This document shows, in pieces, positions 51,238-59,659 of a stretch of 64,000 nucleotides of DNA. Made by a program: the position numbers and the translations under genes. Origin of the DNA: an uncultured Parabacteroides sp. (GTDB lineage: Bacteria > Bacteroidota > Bacteroidia > Bacteroidales > Tannerellaceae); contig NZ_CABUOD010000011.1 in NCBI RefSeq assembly GCF_902493135.1, positions 1-64,000 on the forward strand. Direction: 5' to 3'. The notes under the pieces are model-generated. The model worked only from the letters and a program-made list of their open reading frames with translations, was not told the DNA's origin and did no database searches. How positions within the stretch are numbered: position 1 is the first letter of the stretch; each line of letters begins with the position of its first letter.

Positions 51238-52212
51238 ATGAAGAAAGAAGATTTACGAATCGTTTATATGGGCACTCCCGATTTTGCGGTGGAGAGCCTG
51301 CGTGCCTTGGTTGAAGGCGGATACAATATAGTAGGGGTGATTACGATGCCGGACAAGCCGGTCGGCCGTCATGGCAGCGTCTTACAGGCAAGCCCGGTGA
51401 AGCAATATGCCCTGTCGAAGGGATTGCCGGTACTCCAGCCCGAAAAGTTGAAAGATGAGGCTTTCCTTTCCGAGCTGCGGGCTTTGAAAGCGGACTTGCA
51501 GATCGTCGTCGCTTTCCGTATGCTGCCGGAGGTGGTCTGGAATATGCCACGTCTGGGAACGTTTAACCTCCATGCCTCTTTGCTTCCCCAATACAGGGGG
51601 GCGGCGCCTATCAACTGGGCGGTGATCAACGGAGATACGGAAACCGGTGCGACCACCTTTTTCCTGACTCACGAGATCGACACAGGCAAGATCATCCGCC
51701 AGAAGCATTTGCCCATAGCCGATACGGATGATGTGGGGATCGTCCATGACGGCTTGATGACGATGGGAGCCGGGCTGGTGCTGGAAACCGTCGATTTGCT
51801 GTTGGAAGGAAAAACAGATGCCGTCCCCCAGGAAGAATTCTATAAAGACCCTTCCGAACTCCGTCCCGCCCCGAAGATTTTCAAAGAAACTTGCCGTATC
51901 GACTGGCATCAGCCGGTGAAAAGGATTTATGACTTCATCCGCGGCCTGTCTCCTTATCCGGCTGCCTGGACTGAAATCGTTTCTCCGGAGGGCGTGCGCA
52001 CCGCGCTGAAAATCTATCAGGCAGAGAAGCGCCCTGCCGCACATGAACTTCCCGTCGGAACCATCCGGACCGACCGTAAAAGCTATATCGATATCGCGGT
52101 GGAAGACGGGTACCTGCGCCTGTTGTCGGTTCAGTTGGCAGGTAAGAAACGTTTGTCTATAGCCGATTTTTTGAATGGCTTCAAGCAAATAGGGGAATAT
52201 AAAGTCGATTGA
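51238..52212 (+). CDS. fmt: Methionyl-tRNA formyltransferase
   Basis: 324 residues, standard length. N-terminal formyltransferase core: VYMGTPDFAVESL, then NLHASLLPQYRGAAPINWAV (with conserved HxSLLP and RG), and the later HEIDTGKI. A C-terminal OB-like domain completes it. It formylates the initiator Met-tRNA using 10-formyl-THF. It is the last gene of the tsaC-sugar transferase-ClC-fmt run, 3 nt after ClC. A long palindrome follows. Confidence 0.96.
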   Translation: MKKEDLRIVYMGTPDFAVESLRALVEGGYNIVGVITMPDKPVGRHGSVLQASPVKQYALSKGLPVLQPEKLKDEAFLSELRALKADLQIVVAFRMLPEVVWNMPRLGTFNLHASLLPQYRGAAPINWAVINGDTETGATTFFLTHEIDTGKIIRQKHLPIADTDDVGIVHDGLMTMGAGLVLETVDLLLEGKTDAVPQEEFYKDPSELRPAPKIFKETCRIDWHQPVKRIYDFIRGLSPYPAAWTEIVSPEGVRTALKIYQAEKRPAAHELPVGTIRTDRKSYIDIAVEDGYLRLLSVQLAGKKRLSIADFLNGFKQIGEYKVD

Positions 52213-52220
52213 TAAAAGAA

Positions 52221-52306
52221 GGGAGATGTGTCGAAAGCCCCTTTGTTCCCGCGCTTGACGGCTATGCCCTCAATGTGGGAACAAAGGGTGAATTCGACCA
52301 TCTCCC
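52221..52306. repeat. 86-nt near-perfect palindrome between fmt and the RND gene
   Basis: Arms pair in three blocks: GGGAGATG with CATCTCCC, GTCGAA with TTCGAC, and CTTTGTTCCC with GGGAACAAAG. An inner part TTGA-c-GGC/GCC-c-TCAA closes the loop. It lies between convergent genes and has no T-run on either side. It is likely to act as a transcription barrier or structured 3' end for both mRNAs. Confidence 0.75.
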
Positions 52307-52333
52307 TCTGTTCGGTGTTACCTGTATCCCGGC

Positions 52334-55300
52334 TTATTTCTGTTTCCGGCTGAATTTGTCCAATACCTTTTCCTGGAATAATTGCATCAACTCGTAGAAG
52401 CTGGGGATAAACATCGTGGCAAAAATGGTGTTTACCGCCATGCCGAATACGACCGCCGCTCCTAAGGACAGACGGCTTCCCGCTCCGGCTCCTGTTGCAA
52501 ACAGCAGAGGCATCACCCCTAAGACGAATGCGAATGAAGTCATCAGGATCGGACGCAGACGGACATGGCCGGCTTCGAGTGCGGATTCGCGTATCGGATT
52601 GCCGGCTTTATGGTAGTCACGGGCAAATTCGACAATCAGGATACCGTTCTTCGCAGAGAGGGCGATCAGCAGGATGATACCGATTTGCGTATAGATGCTG
52701 ACCGGCACGCCCATGACGAAACAACCCAAAATGGCCCCTAACAGGGCGATCGGAAGTCCCATGATGGCGGCGATCGGGCTTGTCCAACTTTCATACTGGG
52801 CCGAAAGAACCAGGAAGGCGACCAAAAGAGCCATTGCAAAGACGAGCATGGTGGTCGAGCCTGCTTTCGTTTCCTGGTAAGCGACGGATGTCCATTCATA
52901 TCCGAAATTATCGCCTAACTGCTCCTGTACGAGTTCTTCCATTGCCTGGATCGCTTCGCCGGAACTATATTTCGGATTGGCTATGCAGGTGATGGATGCC
53001 GACTTATACATATTGTACAGGTTGATCTGATCCAGTCCCAACTGCTCCTTCACCTCCGTAAAGGCGGAGAAAGGAACCATTTTGCCGGAATTGTTTTCGA
53101 GGCTCAGGTGCAACACGTCGTCTATAACCTTTTGAGCCTGGTCGTTGGCTTCGATCTTGACCTGGTAGATACGCCCGAACTCGACGAAATCGTTTACATA
53201 GGCGGCTCCCATATAGTAGCTTAGAGTCGCGAAAACTTGGTTGAGCTGAAGGCCGAGCAATTGCACCTTGTCGCGGTCGATTTCCAGTTTGTATTGAGGG
53301 ACGTTGGCTTGGTACATGCTGGAAAGGCTGAGCAGTTGCGGTTTGCTCCGGTACGTGGCTTGCAATGTTTCGATGGCATGCTGCATCTCCGTCGGTCCCA
53401 GATTCTTACGGTCTTCCAATTGGAGTTGCAGGCCTCCCGAAGCTCCCAATCCGGGGATGGCAGGGGGGACCATGGCGAATATCTGTGCTTCCTGGATGCC
53501 GTAGGCTTCGCGGTTGAAACGGTTTACGACGGCCGAGGCGGTATGCTCTTTGCCTTTTCGTTCGTTCCAGTTTTTCAGGATCACGAAATAGGTCCCTGCG
53601 TTCGAGAGTTCGCCTCCTCCCATGATCGAGAAACCGTTTACCCCGATATAGGTCTTGATTTCGGGATAGCTGTCGAGGATCTTGTCGATCTGCTTTCCGA
53701 CCGCTTCCGTACGGTTCAGGCTGGCTGCCGGCGGGAGCTGGGTGGATACCAGGAAATAGCCGTCATCCTCTTCCGGGATGAAAGTAGTCGGCCAGCGCAT
53801 AAACATGACGATGGCAATGACCGTTATGATCCCGAATATCGCCATCGTGACAAACGGGCTTTTCAGCATGCGGCCGACAATGTCGTCATATATTTTCTGG
53901 GTTTTGCCGAACACCTTGTTGAAGGCTTTGAATACAAAGAATTTCGGTTCTTTGTTCGCTTGCAGGAACAGGGCGCACAGGGCCGGCGTAAGCGTCAGCG
54001 AGTTGAACCCGCTTAAGACGGTGGCGGCTGCGATTGTCAGGGCAAATTGTTTGTATAACTGGCCGGAGATACCGCTGATGAAGGTCGTCGGGATAAAGAC
54101 CGCCAGCAACACCAGCACGACGCCTACGATCGGGCCGACAATTTCACCCATCGCTTCCGTCACGGCCTCACGGGCGGTATATTTCCCCGTATCCATCAGC
54201 CGCGACGAGTTTTCCACCACCACGATCGCATCATCCACCACGATCGCGATGGCCAGGATCAACCCGAACAAAGTCAACGTATTGATCGAGAAGCCCAAAG
54301 CCGACATGACCGCCAGTGTCCCGATCAGGGAGACGGGGATGGTGATACAGGGGATGATGACGGCACGGAAGTTCTGGAGGAACAGGAAGATGACCAGTAT
54401 GACGAGGGCCGTCGTCTCCAGGAAAGTGACGAGCACTTCGTCGATGGAGGCATTGATTACCTGTGTCGTGTCCAGCGTCACATCATAGACGACTCCTTCC
54501 GGCAGGTTCGCAGCCAGCTGTTCCATTTTGGCCCGTACCCCTTTGGCCACTTCCAGCGAATTGGAACCGGGAAGCTGGTAAATGGCTATGGCGGCACTCG
54601 GCCGGCCTTTCAGTTTGGAGGTGACATTGTAGGAAGAACTGCCCAGTTCGATATGGGCGACATCCTTCAAGCGGAGTATCTTGCCGCCCTCTTCCGTACG
54701 GAGGATGATGTCTCCGAATTCTTCCGGAGTCGTCAGACGGCCTTTAACCGTCAGTGTGTACTGGAACGGGTTGTCCGCTTTGGCTATCGGTTGCCCGACG
54801 TAACCGGCCGAAACCTGTGTGTTCTGTGTCGAGATCGCCTGGAAGATCATATCCGGCGTGAGGTTGCGGATGCGCATGGCATTCGGGTCGAGCCATATAC
54901 GCATGCTGTAGCTTCCGGCTCCCATGACACTGACGGAGCCGACACCCGGCAGACGCGTCAGCTCGTCCGTCATATTGAGGCTGGCGTAGTTGCTCAGGTA
55001 CAGCCCGCTGTAAGTGGAGTCGCGGGCGCTTAGCGTCAGCATCATGACGATGTTGGACGACTGCTTCTTGGTCGTGATGCCTTGTACGATCACGGCTTCC
55101 GGCAGGCTGCTTTGTGCAATGCTGACACGGTTCTGCACCATGACGGTCGCCATGTCGATATCGGTCCCGACTGCGAACGTGATGGTAAGTGAATAGGCTC
55201 CGGAACTGGATGAATTGGAACTCATATAAAGCATTCCATCCACACCGTTTACCTGTTGTTCGATGGGCAATCCTACGGTCTGCGCCACGGTTTCCGCATC

Positions 55301-55456
55301 CGCACCCGGGTAGAAAGCCGATACCTGTACGGTCGGCGGCGTGATTTCCGGATATTGCGCGATGGGAAGTATGTGTAGCGTGACCAATCCGGCTACCACC
55401 AGGATCAGGGCGAGGACGGTAGCGAATATCGGTCTGTTTATGAAGAATTTTACCAT
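52334..55456 (-). CDS. RND multidrug efflux permease (HAE1 family)
   Basis: 1,040 residues, the AcrB/MexB size. Twelve membrane segments flank two large periplasmic loops. The proton-relay area is seen as AIVVDDAIVVVEN; other signs are the N-terminal FFINRPIFATVLALILVVAG and the GxxL-rich tail. It forms the trimeric inner-membrane pump of a tripartite system with the two genes upstream. Operon order is outer-membrane factor, adaptor, pump; the pump starts 6 nt after the adaptor. Substrates are probably drugs, bile acids or detergents. It is a core chromosomal pump rather than a mobile one. Confidence 0.95.
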   Translation of the reverse strand: MVKFFINRPIFATVLALILVVAGLVTLHILPIAQYPEITPPTVQVSAFYPGADAETVAQTVGLPIEQQVNGVDGMLYMSSNSSSSGAYSLTITFAVGTDIDMATVMVQNRVSIAQSSLPEAVIVQGITTKKQSSNIVMMLTLSARDSTYSGLYLSNYASLNMTDELTRLPGVGSVSVMGAGSYSMRIWLDPNAMRIRNLTPDMIFQAISTQNTQVSAGYVGQPIAKADNPFQYTLTVKGRLTTPEEFGDIILRTEEGGKILRLKDVAHIELGSSSYNVTSKLKGRPSAAIAIYQLPGSNSLEVAKGVRAKMEQLAANLPEGVVYDVTLDTTQVINASIDEVLVTFLETTALVILVIFLFLQNFRAVIIPCITIPVSLIGTLAVMSALGFSINTLTLFGLILAIAIVVDDAIVVVENSSRLMDTGKYTAREAVTEAMGEIVGPIVGVVLVLLAVFIPTTFISGISGQLYKQFALTIAAATVLSGFNSLTLTPALCALFLQANKEPKFFVFKAFNKVFGKTQKIYDDIVGRMLKSPFVTMAIFGIITVIAIVMFMRWPTTFIPEEDDGYFLVSTQLPPAASLNRTEAVGKQIDKILDSYPEIKTYIGVNGFSIMGGGELSNAGTYFVILKNWNERKGKEHTASAVVNRFNREAYGIQEAQIFAMVPPAIPGLGASGGLQLQLEDRKNLGPTEMQHAIETLQATYRSKPQLLSLSSMYQANVPQYKLEIDRDKVQLLGLQLNQVFATLSYYMGAAYVNDFVEFGRIYQVKIEANDQAQKVIDDVLHLSLENNSGKMVPFSAFTEVKEQLGLDQINLYNMYKSASITCIANPKYSSGEAIQAMEELVQEQLGDNFGYEWTSVAYQETKAGSTTMLVFAMALLVAFLVLSAQYESWTSPIAAIMGLPIALLGAILGCFVMGVPVSIYTQIGIILLIALSAKNGILIVEFARDYHKAGNPIRESALEAGHVRLRPILMTSFAFVLGVMPLLFATGAGAGSRLSLGAAVVFGMAVNTIFATMFIPSFYELMQLFQEKVLDKFSRKQK

Positions 55457-55462
55457 AGCTAT

Positions 55463-56578
55463 TTATTTTATAGGCTGAATACTCATACCATCCCTGACTT
55501 TCAGCAGGGCGGTTGTCACATACCGTTCGTCGGGGCGGATACCGCTGATGACCTGCCGGAGCGTATCGTCCACCAACTGCCCGGGTTCGATATGGCGGTA
55601 TCGTACGACATTCGAGTCGTTCACGATATACAGGTATTTCCCCAACTGGTCGGTCCCGATAGAGGCGTCGCGCACGAGGACTGCGCCTTTCTGTTCGCTG
55701 TAGGGCAAGGTGATCGTAACATACAACCCGCTTTTCAACTCGCCGTCCTTGTTTTCGAGATTGGCACGGACGTTCAGCGTACCGGTCGACAGGTCGACGT
55801 TGGGAGAGAGGTAGTCGAGTGTCCCGGTATAACTTTGCCGTCCGTCCTGTCCGAGGCGTATGGAAACATGGGTAGGCATCTTGACGTTCGGATCGTTCTG
55901 GGCGGCAATCATTTTCATCCGCATGAACTGGTTGTCTTCGATATTGAAATTGGCGTACATGATGTCGTCTTTGTATAATGTAGCCAAAGTGACGGGTTGG
56001 ACGGCACCGTTGATATAGTTGCCCACATCATAGCTTGCCCGGGTGACACGCCCGTCGTAGGGAGCCCGGATATAGCAATAGCCCAGATTGGTCCGGGCCG
56101 TTTTCAAAGCCGCTTCGGCGTTGCGTACGGATGCTTCCATTTCCGCAGCGGTCGATTCGGCCTGCAAGACCTGTATTTGGCTGACGGCTCCGCTCTTGGC
56201 CGCCTCTTTCATGCGTTCGTAATTACTACGGGCATATTCTACCTGGGCCTTTGCCGTGTTTAGCGCGGCTTCCGCCTGGGTGACATTGTTTTGGTAGACT
56301 TCCGGTTCGATCACGAATATCAGGTCGCCTTTCTTCACTTTGGCGCCCGGCACGAGTTGCGAGGATTGCAGATATCCGTTCACGCGTGCTACCAGGTTGA
56401 CCATGCGGTCGGAACTCAAATAGCCCGGATAGTCTTTTGTCAGCGTGATATCTTGCACGACCGGCATCGCGACGCTTATGGAAGGAGCCGGCATCTCCGT
56501 CTGGTGACTTTTCTCTTTACACCCGGCAAGCAGGACGATGGACAATCCCATCATCCCTATTTTAATAGCAGTCTTCAT
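55463..56578 (-). CDS. RND efflux periplasmic adaptor (MFP)
   Basis: 371 residues with a lipoprotein signal (lipobox LAGC, Cys about residue 19). It has the usual AcrA-like hairpin: the lipoyl half (VNLVARVNGYLQSSQLVPGAKVKKGDLIFVIEP), a coiled-coil (AALNTAKAQVEYARSNYERMK), the second lipoyl half, then beta-barrel and membrane-proximal domains. It links pump and outer-membrane channel in the periplasm. Its ATG lies 5 nt after heptamer array G. Confidence 0.93.
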   Translation of the reverse strand: MKTAIKIGMMGLSIVLLAGCKEKSHQTEMPAPSISVAMPVVQDITLTKDYPGYLSSDRMVNLVARVNGYLQSSQLVPGAKVKKGDLIFVIEPEVYQNNVTQAEAALNTAKAQVEYARSNYERMKEAAKSGAVSQIQVLQAESTAAEMEASVRNAEAALKTARTNLGYCYIRAPYDGRVTRASYDVGNYINGAVQPVTLATLYKDDIMYANFNIEDNQFMRMKMIAAQNDPNVKMPTHVSIRLGQDGRQSYTGTLDYLSPNVDLSTGTLNVRANLENKDGELKSGLYVTITLPYSEQKGAVLVRDASIGTDQLGKYLYIVNDSNVVRYRHIEPGQLVDDTLRQVISGIRPDERYVTTALLKVRDGMSIQPIK

Positions 56579-56583
56579 CTCTC

Positions 56584-56618
56584 TTATTTTTTAATTCTTA
56601 ATTTTTAATTTTTAATTC
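56584..56618 (-). repeat. Heptanucleotide array G, before the adaptor start
   Basis: 35 nt; on the coding strand GAATTAA, AAATTAA twice, GAATTAA, AAAATAA. It overlaps the final codons and stop of the outer-membrane factor gene and ends 5 nt before the adaptor ATG. Confidence 0.8.
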
Positions 56619-58015
56619 TCCATCTCCCAACCGCCTCCTAAAGCCTGGTAAAGCTGGATCAGGCTCAAGAGGGACGATCCTCTGGCTTGTGTCAGTTCGT
56701 TCTCGTAGGAGAGGAGAGAACGTTGTGCGTCCAGGACATTCTGGAAAGGTGTAAGTCCTTGTTTATAGAGGTCGAGCGAAAGTTCCAACGTTTGTTTCCC
56801 TTGGTTGACGACTTCCCGGAGCGCGACGATCTGCTTGATCGAGTTCTTATAGGAATTCATGGCATTGTCCACTTCCTGGACGGCAGTCAGTACATCCTGG
56901 TTGAATTGCCGGATCGACTCGTCGAGCTGGGCTTTAGCCAGCCGTGTCGCCTGTGCCAACTTCGTCCCCTGGAAGAAGTTCCAGGAGATAGCCGGGGCGA
57001 TCTCGTAGGTCAAACTGTTATGGTTTACCAGTTTGTCCAAATCATGGGAAGCGAAGCCCACCGATCCTTTGACGAAAACCTTCGGCCACCAGTCTGATTT
57101 GGAGGCTCCGAGCGATGCGGCCTGTGCATTCACCAGGCGTTCGGCTGCCCGGATGTCCGGACGGCGTAGCAGCAGGTTGGCGGGAATGCCGATACCGACA
57201 GGCTCGATATATTCCGGCAGCGGTTTCCGCGTTTCCATGATTTTCCGTACGTCCCAGGGATAGAGTCCCATCAGTACGCCCAAAGCGTTCGTGTACTGGA
57301 TGATCCCGGCTTCCAGCATGGGGAGGGAGGCTTTTGTGTCGTAGTAGACGGATAAGGCCTGTGCGACATCCAATTTCGAGACAAGCCCTGTCTCGTATCT
57401 TTTTTCCGTGATCTTGACGACCGCTTGTTGCGACAGGCAGTTCTTTTTGACGACTTCCACTTCCTGTTGCAGTTCCCGCAGGTTGATATAGGCGGATGCC
57501 ACTTGTGCGCAGAGGGAGACCATCACGGCGTTATAGTCCTCTTTGGAAGCTGCAAAGTTCTCCTTTTGGGCCTTTACGCGGTTGCGGATGCTTCCGAACA
57601 CATCGATCTCCCAGTTCATGGACAGGGCGGCGTCGCCGTATTGGGTCGTTGTCTGCGGCAGGCTGCTCGTATGGCCGCTGCTTTGTTGCCGGGTCCAGCC
57701 GGCAGCGAGTCCCAGGGTCGGCGAATAGCTGCCCTGTTGTATGCGCAGATTGGCTTTTGCCATAGCGATACGGTCTGCTGCCATCAGTACGGAGTAATTT
57801 TGCTTTACGGCTACTTCTATCAGCGAGTCCAGTGTGGGATCGTTGAAGTTTTTCCACCACTGGTCGTCTACCGGTAATGTCTGTTGAAAATCACTGTCGT
57901 TTTCCTGCCACGCTTCCGGTAATGCGTGATCCAGGTATTTGTGCTCTTTCTGTGCAGGCAACGTTATCGGCAAGGACAGGCAAAGCACAGCATAACACCA
58001 TGTACGTATATGCAT
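56612..58015 (-). CDS. RND efflux outer-membrane factor (TolC/NodT-like)
   Basis: 467 residues. Signal peptide (ending LPAQ, about residue 22). OEP-domain pair: two repeats of long helices (AQALSVYYDTKASLPMLEAG; AQLDESIRQFNQDVLTAVQEVDNAM), with the NodT-type motif RRPDIRAAERLVNAQAASLGASKSDWWP. It forms the TolC-like trimeric duct of the efflux complex. It is first in the operon, an order seen in Bacteroidetes but different from most Proteobacteria. No clear -7 element was found upstream. Confidence 0.93.
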   Translation of the reverse strand: MHIRTWCYAVLCLSLPITLPAQKEHKYLDHALPEAWQENDSDFQQTLPVDDQWWKNFNDPTLDSLIEVAVKQNYSVLMAADRIAMAKANLRIQQGSYSPTLGLAAGWTRQQSSGHTSSLPQTTTQYGDAALSMNWEIDVFGSIRNRVKAQKENFAASKEDYNAVMVSLCAQVASAYINLRELQQEVEVVKKNCLSQQAVVKITEKRYETGLVSKLDVAQALSVYYDTKASLPMLEAGIIQYTNALGVLMGLYPWDVRKIMETRKPLPEYIEPVGIGIPANLLLRRPDIRAAERLVNAQAASLGASKSDWWPKVFVKGSVGFASHDLDKLVNHNSLTYEIAPAISWNFFQGTKLAQATRLAKAQLDESIRQFNQDVLTAVQEVDNAMNSYKNSIKQIVALREVVNQGKQTLELSLDLYKQGLTPFQNVLDAQRSLLSYENELTQARGSSLLSLIQLYQALGGGWEMEN

Positions 58016-58131
58016 AACTTTTTTGTTTAGATTTAGCCATTAAAGAACAGACTTGCCGTATAATTGTTTGCCTCTTTTTATTTCTTTCTGTTTATTTTAA
58101 TAGGTGGGATGCTTTGCTGCTTCGTTCCCTC

Positions 58132-58163
58132 CGTTCGCTGTCGCGTCTGAAACTCGCTTCGCT
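58132..58163 (-). repeat. Dispersed extragenic repeat, copy 2 (inverted)
   Basis: Exact 32-nt reverse complement of 6-37. The surrounding 58100-58240 region has more CGTTCGCT-like pieces and no gene. It separates the efflux operon promoter region from the MATE gene. Confidence 0.75.
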
Positions 58164-58278
58164 TGGGACAGCAGACGCTCCGTTCGCTCGCTGCGGTCTC
58201 TGCGCTTGACGCTCACCAGCTTAGGCAGGAGATAGAGCCTGACGGCAAAAGAGAGGCTGAGGGGGCTTCGGGGATTGC

Positions 58279-59631
58279 CTAATTCCCCTCAAGGCTCTTT
58301 TTCAGTTTCCGATAGACATATATGAATGCCGGGACGAGGAACAGGTCGGCTGCTATCCAGGCGGTCGGATCGCCATAGCAAACGGCCAAGAATCCGAATA
58401 CCGGGACGGCATAGATACTGACCAGCGTGCGTGCGATCATTTCGGAAACTCCGGAAAGCATCGCCAGATTGGTGTACCCTGCGCCTTGTATGGTATAGCG
58501 CAGGATGCAGAGCAGTCCTAAGATCGGGAAGAAATAGCAGGAAACATGGAGGAAAAGCACCGTGTTCCCAAGTATTTCCGTTTCCGAAGCGTCGACGAAC
58601 AACAGCGATATCTTGTCGGAGACCGACATCAGGATCGTAAATGTGAAGACGGCGTAGACCATCATCATCAGCGAGCTGGCCTTGATGCCCTGCCAGATGC
58701 GTTCGGGCTTTCCGGCTCCGTAGTTTTGTCCCGTATAGGTCGCCATCGCTATGCCTAAGCTCTCGAAGGCGCAGATAAAGAACATCTTGATTCGCATGGC
58801 GGCTGTGAAAGCGGCTACGCAAGCCGTTCCCAAGGCGTTATTGGCACTTTGGAGCAGGATGCTGCCGATCGCCGTAATGGAGAATTGAAGTCCCATAGGT
58901 ACTCCGATATACAAAAGGTTTTTAGCCAGTGGAAAGCGGAATTTCCGGTCGTCGGCCGTCCCTTTCAGAATGGGGAAATGCTTGTACATATAGAAATAGC
59001 ACAAAAGCGCCGACACGCCTTGCGAGACGACGGTGGCGATGCCGGCCCCTAACACGCCCCAGCCCAACACGAGGATGCAGAACAGGTCGAGCACGATGTT
59101 CAGCACGGTCGAGAACAGCAGGAACCAGAAAGGCGTTTTGCTGTCGCCGAGTGCGCGTATGATGCTGGACAGCAAGTTATAGAAGAACGTGCAGGGTACT
59201 CCTATAAACGTTACGAGCAGATAATAGTAAGCTCCGTGGAAAATAGTTTCCGGCGTCTGCATATTTCGCAGGATATCGGCGCAATATAGGCTGGTCAGAA
59301 CCGCAATGACGACCGACATCAGGGTGGCCAGCTGTAAACTGACCGTCACGTACCGCCGCATTGTCTTGTAGTCCCTTGCCCCGAATTTCTGTGCCACCGG
59401 GATCCCGAACCCGCAACAGCACCCGTTGCAAAACCCTAAGATCAGAAACACGACGGAAGTGCTTGCCCCGATCGCCGCCAGATCATTGATCCCTAAGAAT
59501 TTCCCGACGATGGCGGCATCGACAAGCGAGTAGGTTTGTTGCAATATATTTCCCAGCAACAGGGGAAAAGTGAAACTGAGAATAAGCGGCAGGGGAGCCC
59601 CTGCCGTCATTTCTTTGGTAGTAGTTGCCAT
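58279..59631 (-). CDS. MATE-family multidrug exporter
   Basis: 450 residues from the ATG at 59631; a further upstream frame lies across the gap after the malic enzyme gene and is not protein-like. Twelve membrane segments in two halves. The NorM/DinF-type character is given by SFTFPLLLGNILQQTYSLVDAAIVGKFLG at the start and the LLSSIIRALGDSKTPFWFLL loop. It exports cations or organic substrates with Na+ or H+. It lies 28 nt after maeB and is possibly co-transcribed. No substrate clue is available. Confidence 0.9.
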   Translation of the reverse strand: MATTTKEMTAGAPLPLILSFTFPLLLGNILQQTYSLVDAAIVGKFLGINDLAAIGASTSVVFLILGFCNGCCCGFGIPVAQKFGARDYKTMRRYVTVSLQLATLMSVVIAVLTSLYCADILRNMQTPETIFHGAYYYLLVTFIGVPCTFFYNLLSSIIRALGDSKTPFWFLLFSTVLNIVLDLFCILVLGWGVLGAGIATVVSQGVSALLCYFYMYKHFPILKGTADDRKFRFPLAKNLLYIGVPMGLQFSITAIGSILLQSANNALGTACVAAFTAAMRIKMFFICAFESLGIAMATYTGQNYGAGKPERIWQGIKASSLMMMVYAVFTFTILMSVSDKISLLFVDASETEILGNTVLFLHVSCYFFPILGLLCILRYTIQGAGYTNLAMLSGVSEMIARTLVSIYAVPVFGFLAVCYGDPTAWIAADLFLVPAFIYVYRKLKKSLEGN

Positions 59632-59659
59632 AAATGTGATACCTAAACAATCCGGGGCG

